This document shows positions 7,002 to 11,561 of a stretch of 11,561 nucleotides of DNA, piece after piece (the stretch's first letter is position 1; each line of letters opens with the position of its first letter). The notes below the pieces were generated by a model. It ran no database searches. It was not told the DNA's origin and saw only the letters and a program-made list of their open reading frames with translations. The stretch covers positions 1 to 11,561 of the forward strand of contig JAQYWJ010000051.1 in the NCBI GenBank assembly GCA_030145005.1. The letters are read 5' to 3'. A program made the position numbers and the translations under genes. Source of the stretch: Desulfobacter sp. (GTDB lineage Bacteria > Desulfobacterota > Desulfobacteria > Desulfobacterales > Desulfobacteraceae).

Positions 7002-7059
7002 AATTGAATCTCAAGCGCTGATTAAAAATTATTAAAGACCGGATGCAAGGTTTCGACTC

Positions 7060-9174
7060 ATGGGAAAATTGAAAATAGAAACTGCACAAGAAAAAGAACT
7101 CTATAGCAATAAAATACTGGATGTCTATGTGGCCCTGATTCGGGAAAAATATCCTGAAATTGAACTCGAGAACCTCATGGACGAAGCCGGGATCGAGAAC
7201 TATAGTAGGGCTGGTGATAACTCCCTGGGGCTCTGCCAGGAACAGATCAACCGCTTCCATGAGCGTTTGTGCATGCTTACAGACAATATGCGAATTGACC
7301 GGGAGGCCGGCCGGTACGCTGTGAATCCCGAATGTCTGGGAATGATTCGCAGCTTGATGCTGCCCTTTGTCGGGGTTAGGCGGGCCTGTGGGATGATGGA
7401 AAAATATGCCGGGAGCCTGACCCGGTCTTCGCATTATACCACCCGTTATACAGGAAAAAATAAAATCGAGATTGTGGTCAAGCCCAATGAAGGGATAAAA
7501 GAAGAACCTTTCCAGTGCGAGATCCGACAGGGATATTTTCAGGGACTTGCAGATGTTTTTCTCCATAATGAACTGACCGTGCGTTATCCGGAATGTATGT
7601 TCAAAGGGGGCAGGGTCTGCCGGTATGAGCTTACCTGGAGGGATTCGGCGTTTCCCATCCTTGCCGTGCTTTCCTGGCTTGCCGGTGCTGCTGCAATAGC
7701 GATGCTCATTGCGTTGTGGATAACGCCTGCTGCTGTTGTGCCCAAAAGTTTATGGTTGATTTGCCCTGCCTTATTGTCTCTTGGTTTGGGGTGGGCCGGC
7801 CAGAGTGTGAAATCAAAGGCGCTTGCAAGGTCTTTAAGCGGTATTCATACGGCCAGGGAAGAGATGCTCAATCAGATTGAAATCAATGCGGAAAATTCAA
7901 GGGTCATTGTTGATATTGGACAGGTCCTGGGGATTGAATCTGCTGATGCTTGCAGCTTTGACCGGGCCGCAAATATCGTGGGTAAAAAACTTCGGTATGA
8001 CCGTGTGATGATCATGATTGCCAATGATGAGAAAACGTCTTTGTCCTATTTCGGCGGATATGGATTCACCGAGGTCGAAAAGCTGTATATTGCCAATTAC
8101 AGCATCCCCCTTGATGGGGCGGGGGCGCCTGAAGAGGTGTTTTACGAGTCCTTCAAGCATAACAAAACCATGCTTGTTAACGATATGGCATGGCTTAAGC
8201 GCAAATTTCCCCAGAGTCTGGAATTTGCCGACCGGATCAAACCCCGCTCTTTTATTATCAGCCCCATTGAAGTGGACGGTGAACCCATTGGCATTATGAT
8301 TGCCGGAAATACGGTTACCCTCAGAAGATTGGACAGAAATGACACCCACCTGGTTATGGGCGTGGCCCAGCACATCGCCTGCGTATACAGGCGGCAGAAG
8401 CATGAAAAGCAGCAGGGTGAGTTCAAACGCCAGATCGTACAGCTTCAGAAAATGGAGGCCCTTGGCGTTTTGGCCGGCGGTATTGCCCATGATTTCAATA
8501 ATATTTTGTCCCCCATCCTTGGATATACGGATCTGTGCCTGTCAATATGCCCGGAAGATGAGAAGATGCTGAAATACCTTCGCCGGGTGAAAAGCGCATC
8601 TGTCCGGGCCCAGGATTTGGTGGCCCAGATTCTGGCATTCAGCCGCCAGGGGGAAAAGGACTATATCCGCTGCCACCCCGGCCCCATTATCAAGGAGAGC
8701 TTAAAGCTGCTGCAGGGCTCTATTTCCAAAAACATAAAGATCGAAACGTTGGTCAGAACCGATCTTTCGCCTGTTATGGCAGATCCCACCCAGATTCATC
8801 AACTTGTCATGAATCTTTGTACCAATGCCTATCATGCCATGGCGGACAAAGGCGGTCTTCTTACCGTCTGTCTGGATGAAATTCAGGTTAAAGAAAATTC
8901 CCTTGAACAGACGCGTCAGATATTGCCCGGTTCCTATATCCATTTGCAGGTGGTGGATACGGGACACGGGATGAGCCGTGCCGTCATGGATAATATATTT
9001 GAGCCCTATTTTACAACAAAGACAGAGGGGCGGGGCACGGGCATGGGCCTTCCCATTATCAAAGGTATTATAGCCCGGCTCAAGGGCTATATATTTGTGG
9101 ACAGTACTGAAGGAAAAGGGAGTTGCTTTGATGTTTACCTGCCCCAGGCCGCTGAAAACAGATTCGTACAATAG
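7060..9174 (+). CDS. Membrane-anchored sensor histidine kinase (N-terminal sensor-like domain, two TM segments, GAF-like, HisKA-HATPase)
   Basis: This 704-residue kinase would autophosphorylate His477 and pass the phosphate to an unlinked response regulator; it carries no receiver domain itself. Order of parts: a soluble N-terminal domain (1-195) without signal peptide, ending in YFQGLADVF and a C(179)xxxGGxxCRYELTW stretch that recalls V4R/heme-NO-binding-associated sensor domains; a membrane hairpin (about 199-221 and 229-249); a short coiled linker; a GAF-like domain (about 280-443); HisKA with AGGIAHDFNN (472-481); and HATPase with N-box NLCTNAYHAM (585-594), DTGHGM (633-638) and GTGMGL (659-664). 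All catalytic boxes are intact, so it should be active. The hairpin puts both sensor regions in the cytoplasm. The ATG at 7060 has AAGG 9 nt upstream; an ATG at 7043 is out of frame. The kinase call is certain, the N-terminal family tentative. Confidence 0.93.
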   Translation: MGKLKIETAQEKELYSNKILDVYVALIREKYPEIELENLMDEAGIENYSRAGDNSLGLCQEQINRFHERLCMLTDNMRIDREAGRYAVNPECLGMIRSLMLPFVGVRRACGMMEKYAGSLTRSSHYTTRYTGKNKIEIVVKPNEGIKEEPFQCEIRQGYFQGLADVFLHNELTVRYPECMFKGGRVCRYELTWRDSAFPILAVLSWLAGAAAIAMLIALWITPAAVVPKSLWLICPALLSLGLGWAGQSVKSKALARSLSGIHTAREEMLNQIEINAENSRVIVDIGQVLGIESADACSFDRAANIVGKKLRYDRVMIMIANDEKTSLSYFGGYGFTEVEKLYIANYSIPLDGAGAPEEVFYESFKHNKTMLVNDMAWLKRKFPQSLEFADRIKPRSFIISPIEVDGEPIGIMIAGNTVTLRRLDRNDTHLVMGVAQHIACVYRRQKHEKQQGEFKRQIVQLQKMEALGVLAGGIAHDFNNILSPILGYTDLCLSICPEDEKMLKYLRRVKSASVRAQDLVAQILAFSRQGEKDYIRCHPGPIIKESLKLLQGSISKNIKIETLVRTDLSPVMADPTQIHQLVMNLCTNAYHAMADKGGLLTVCLDEIQVKENSLEQTRQILPGSYIHLQVVDTGHGMSRAVMDNIFEPYFTTKTEGRGTGMGLPIIKGIIARLKGYIFVDSTEGKGSCFDVYLPQAAENRFVQ

Positions 9175-9420
9175 GATTAGATTAAAAACTCGCTACCCGG
9201 GGCTACAGTCGTTATGCTGAAATGTTTCCCATAGAGAACATGGTAGAGAAAAATTCTTCAGACCCCCAAAAAGCTTGGGCGGACACCGGGAAAGTAAAGA
9301 AGCCGAACAGAAAAAGGACTGACATTGTGGATGCCGTAGAAAATGGACCTTTATCCATATTAATGATGACTTTTTGGTGCAGTGGACAGGATGTGAATTT
9401 TTCTGTTATAAGACGGGTTC
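9175..9420. other. Intergenic stretch without a convincing gene, possible degraded coding remnant
   Basis: This 246-bp gap follows the kinase. A plus-strand reading at 9222-9428 encodes 68 residues, but its composition looks non-native, it has no ribosome binding site, and it runs into the helicase start. Its first part reads KRTDIVDAVENGP. From about base 9340 a different frame gives the more protein-like WTFIHINDDFL. This could be an old frameshifted remnant or chance. An imperfect CCCAA/TTGGG dyad (9266-9280 area) has no T run. I see no clear terminator or promoter. Confidence 0.25.
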
Positions 9421-11561
9421 ATGGATAATGCGCAAGCCACATTACCTTCCTTTGAAGGAAACACAAAGATCCAGGCGGCCCGGGCCTTTGTCGGGGAAAC
9501 CCTGTGTAATATTTATCTGACCGGCAGGGCCGGTACCGGTAAAACCACGTTTTTGAAATCTTTACGGGATTTCTGCCCCAAGCAGTTTATTGTTGCCGCG
9601 CCTACGGGCGTTGCCGCCGTAAATGCCGGGGGCGTGACCCTGCACTCCTTTTTCCAGATTCCGTTGGGGCCTTTTCTGCCCGGACAAAGTGATCGACCCC
9701 AGGATAACCGCCGGTTTTTCAGGTTTTCAAAGGTTAAAAAACAGATCATCAACGGCCTTGATCTGCTGGTGATTGATGAAATTTCCATGGTCCGGGCTGA
9801 TCTGCTGGACGCCCTGGATGCAGTATTGCGCCGGTTGCGTCGGGATGAGCGGCCTTTTGGCGGGGTTCAATTGCTGCTCATCGGCGACCTGTTCCAGCTT
9901 CCGCCGGTGACCAAACCCGATGAATGGAACCTTTTGTCCAATTATTATGGGTCTCCCTATTTTTTTTCAAGTCAGGCCTTAAGCCGTTCCGATCTGGTGA
10001 CAATAGAGCTTGATACCGTTTACCGTCAAAGCGATCCGGATTTTATCCGCCTGCTCAATGCCGTGCGTGAAAACCGCATAGACCGTCGTTGTACCGATAT
10101 CCTCAACCAGCGGGTACAGCCCGATCCCCCGGATCAGGGTTGCATTACCTTGACCACGCACAATCGACGGGCCGAATCCATCAATGATTTGAAACTTGCC
10201 CGGCTTGGGGAAACTGCACACACCCTGGCTGCAGAAGTATCTGGAGATTTCCCGTCCCATGCCTTTCCCACAGGAGAGCAGCTTACCCTTAAACCCGGAG
10301 CCCAGGTGATGTTTCTGCGCAATGACGCCTCCCCTGATAAAACCTATTTCAACGGTACCATTGGGCAGGTCACCCATGTGGGAACCGAAACCGTAACCGT
10401 GGCCTGCCGGGGCAGTGCTGGAAGAGCGGCCGGGGAAAGCGCATCAGGTTCGAAGGACGGCCCCGTTGTGGAAGTCAAGCCAGTGGACTGGGAAAATGTT
10501 ACATACAAGGTAAACGAGGAAGATAAAACCATCCGGCAGGAGGTGGTGGGGACATTCAAGCAGTTCCCGTTAAAACTTGCCTGGGCTGTCACCATTCACA
10601 AAAGCCAGGGGTTAACCTTTGACCGGGCCATTGTGGATGCAAAAAATGCCTTTGCCCATGGCCAGGTCTATGTGGCCTTGAGCCGCTGTACCGGCCTTGA
10701 CGGGCTGGTGCTCACCGCCCCTGTACCGCCCCACGCCCTGGGCACCGATCCGGTGGTGGTGGATTTCATGAACCGGACGGCTCCACCGGACCAGGATCTT
10801 GCCGCGATTTTCAGATCTGCCCGGGCCGCCTGCCAGCAGACCCTGGTACTTAAATGCTTTGACTGCGCAAGTTTCAGGCGGTTGTTTTTTTATTTTCTGC
10901 GCCTGGCAAAGGATAACCGCAATGTGCTGCGCATCCCCGGGCTTGGTGAACCGGAGGAACTGGAAGCCGGCGCCCGGGACCAGGTGTTCCAGGTGAGCGA
11001 TAAATTTCAAATTCAACTGAAAAGTTTGATGGCACAGGAGCCTTTGCCGGAAAAAAGTGCCATTATTCAGGAGCGGGTGCAAAAAGCCAGTGTCTGGTTT
11101 GGCAATACCCTGGATCAGGTGTTCGGCCGTCTGCTTGAAAAAGGTTCAGTTGAAACCGATAATAAGGCCTTAGCCAAACAGGTGCAAAATGCCCTGGACA
11201 ATTTAAAGCGGGAAGTTCGTGTCAAACGGGCCGGAATTTTATCCTGTGAAAACGGATTTTCCACAACCACTTACCTTAAGGCCGTGTCATCGCAAGCCAT
11301 GGCAGATGTGCCGGGAAATCAGTCTAAAAAAAGTGCTGGTTCATCCACTACGGATTACACCGAGCTTGATATTGCCCATCCTGAAATGTTTCAGGCCTTA
11401 AAGGAGTGGCGGACCCGGACCGCAGCCGCTCAAAATGTCAAGGCGTTCCAGGTGGCCCACCAGAAAGTCCTGGTTCAGATTGCAGTCTGCCTGCCCCGGT
11501 CGAAAAAAAGCCTGAAAGCCCTGAGAGGCGTGGGCCCGGCCACCTTGGAAAGCTATGGAGA
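9421..11561 (+). CDS. Pif1/RecD2-like superfamily 1B DNA helicase with C-terminal HRDC domain, 3'-truncated by the window edge
   Basis: The frame is open from ATG 9421 to the last base (713 full codons, no stop). Motifs show a 5'-3' SF1B helicase of the Pif1 group: Walker A GRAGTGKTT (35-43), APTGVAA (61-67) with LHSFFQIPLG following, Walker B LLVIDE (115-120), motif III GDLFQLPPV (155-163), YRQ near 201-203 (motif IV region), TIHKSQGLTFD (391-401), and motif VI VYVALSRC (416-423). From about residue 644, ELDIAHPEMFQALKEWR through the ALRGVGPATLESYG segment is an HRDC nucleic-acid-binding domain, as in RecQ and RNase D; it is nearly complete here. A Gly/Ser-rich insert (about 330-345) interrupts the 2B-like region. 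An in-frame stop at 9409-9411 makes ATG 9421 the first possible ATG. It likely unwinds DNA structures or replication/repair intermediates; the specific role is unknown. Confidence 0.9.
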   Translation, partial: MDNAQATLPSFEGNTKIQAARAFVGETLCNIYLTGRAGTGKTTFLKSLRDFCPKQFIVAAPTGVAAVNAGGVTLHSFFQIPLGPFLPGQSDRPQDNRRFFRFSKVKKQIINGLDLLVIDEISMVRADLLDALDAVLRRLRRDERPFGGVQLLLIGDLFQLPPVTKPDEWNLLSNYYGSPYFFSSQALSRSDLVTIELDTVYRQSDPDFIRLLNAVRENRIDRRCTDILNQRVQPDPPDQGCITLTTHNRRAESINDLKLARLGETAHTLAAEVSGDFPSHAFPTGEQLTLKPGAQVMFLRNDASPDKTYFNGTIGQVTHVGTETVTVACRGSAGRAAGESASGSKDGPVVEVKPVDWENVTYKVNEEDKTIRQEVVGTFKQFPLKLAWAVTIHKSQGLTFDRAIVDAKNAFAHGQVYVALSRCTGLDGLVLTAPVPPHALGTDPVVVDFMNRTAPPDQDLAAIFRSARAACQQTLVLKCFDCASFRRLFFYFLRLAKDNRNVLRIPGLGEPEELEAGARDQVFQVSDKFQIQLKSLMAQEPLPEKSAIIQERVQKASVWFGNTLDQVFGRLLEKGSVETDNKALAKQVQNALDNLKREVRVKRAGILSCENGFSTTTYLKAVSSQAMADVPGNQSKKSAGSSTTDYTELDIAHPEMFQALKEWRTRTAAAQNVKAFQVAHQKVLVQIAVCLPRSKKSLKALRGVGPATLESYG

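Larger units (their letters stand above)
6758..7059. promoter_or_regulatory. 302-bp AT-rich divergent regulatory region
   Basis: This gene-free stretch lies between the divergent XRE-cupin and kinase genes. The half near the regulator carries the promoter and palindrome annotated separately. The kinase half contains an all-AT palindrome TATTATT-AA-AATAATA (6944-6959), the 8-bp inverted repeat at 6974-7001, the overlapping palindrome TTCAATTGAA (6999-7008), and two copies of AAGCGCTG 134 bp apart (start 6879 or 6880, and 7013). A weak plus-strand promoter reading is TTGTAT (6933-6938), a 16-bp spacer and TAATAT (6955-6960). The kinase start has AAGG at 7047-7050, 9 nt before the ATG. No small ORF or RNA gene is evident. 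Confidence 0.6.

Noticed and set aside
7000..7566. 188-codon minus-strand reading frame opposite the kinase N-terminus
   Set aside because: It lies antisense to a well-supported CDS, has no recognisable domain, and no plausible ribosome binding site; it is a shadow of codon bias.
7897..8490. 197-codon minus-strand frame inside the kinase GAF/HisKA region
   Set aside because: The plus strand encodes clear GAF-like and HisKA sequence across the whole stretch; the antisense frame has no family character.

Overview
The window reads as chromosomal DNA from an anaerobic deltaproteobacterium, most likely a sulfate reducer of the Desulfobacter/Desulfobacteraceae type. This is an inference from protein character: an acyl-CoA ligase beside an XRE-cupin regulator, a large sensor kinase of deltaproteobacterial style, and a Pif1-type helicase carrying an HRDC domain. 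There are no rRNA or tRNA genes, insertion sequences, integrases or CRISPR arrays.

Layout. Bases 1-699 (+) hold the 3' part of a multi-spanning membrane protein resembling the nucleoside-recognition (Gate) family. It converges on a tight minus-strand ABC importer operon, thiB-thiP-thiQ-like (4201 down to 784): periplasmic binding protein, fused double permease and ATPase, each junction overlapping. Upstream on the same strand lies an acyl-CoA ligase of the AMP-forming family (6010-4358). A 157-bp gap separates it from the importer and holds a striking 17-bp perfect inverted repeat. Upstream again, still on the minus strand, is an XRE-cupin transcription factor (6757-6188), probably the regulator of the ligase and of itself. 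A 302-bp AT-rich divergent region (6758-7059) carries a good sigma-70 promoter for the regulator, with a palindrome over its -10 box. The plus strand then carries a membrane-anchored sensor histidine kinase (7060-9174) and, after 246 bp without a convincing gene, a Pif1-like helicase with a C-terminal HRDC domain that runs off the window end (9421-11561).

How the genes work together. Three functional units are visible: uptake of thiamine or a related solute; fatty or organic acid activation under a small-molecule-responsive XRE-cupin repressor or activator; and a sensor kinase without a linked response regulator. The helicase appears independent. I do not see a clear new multi-gene system. 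The points most worth a second look are the non-coding structures at 4259-4362, the operator/promoter overlap at 6795-6830, the apparent divergence of the ThiB ligand pocket, the kinase's sensor architecture, and the Pif1-HRDC fusion.
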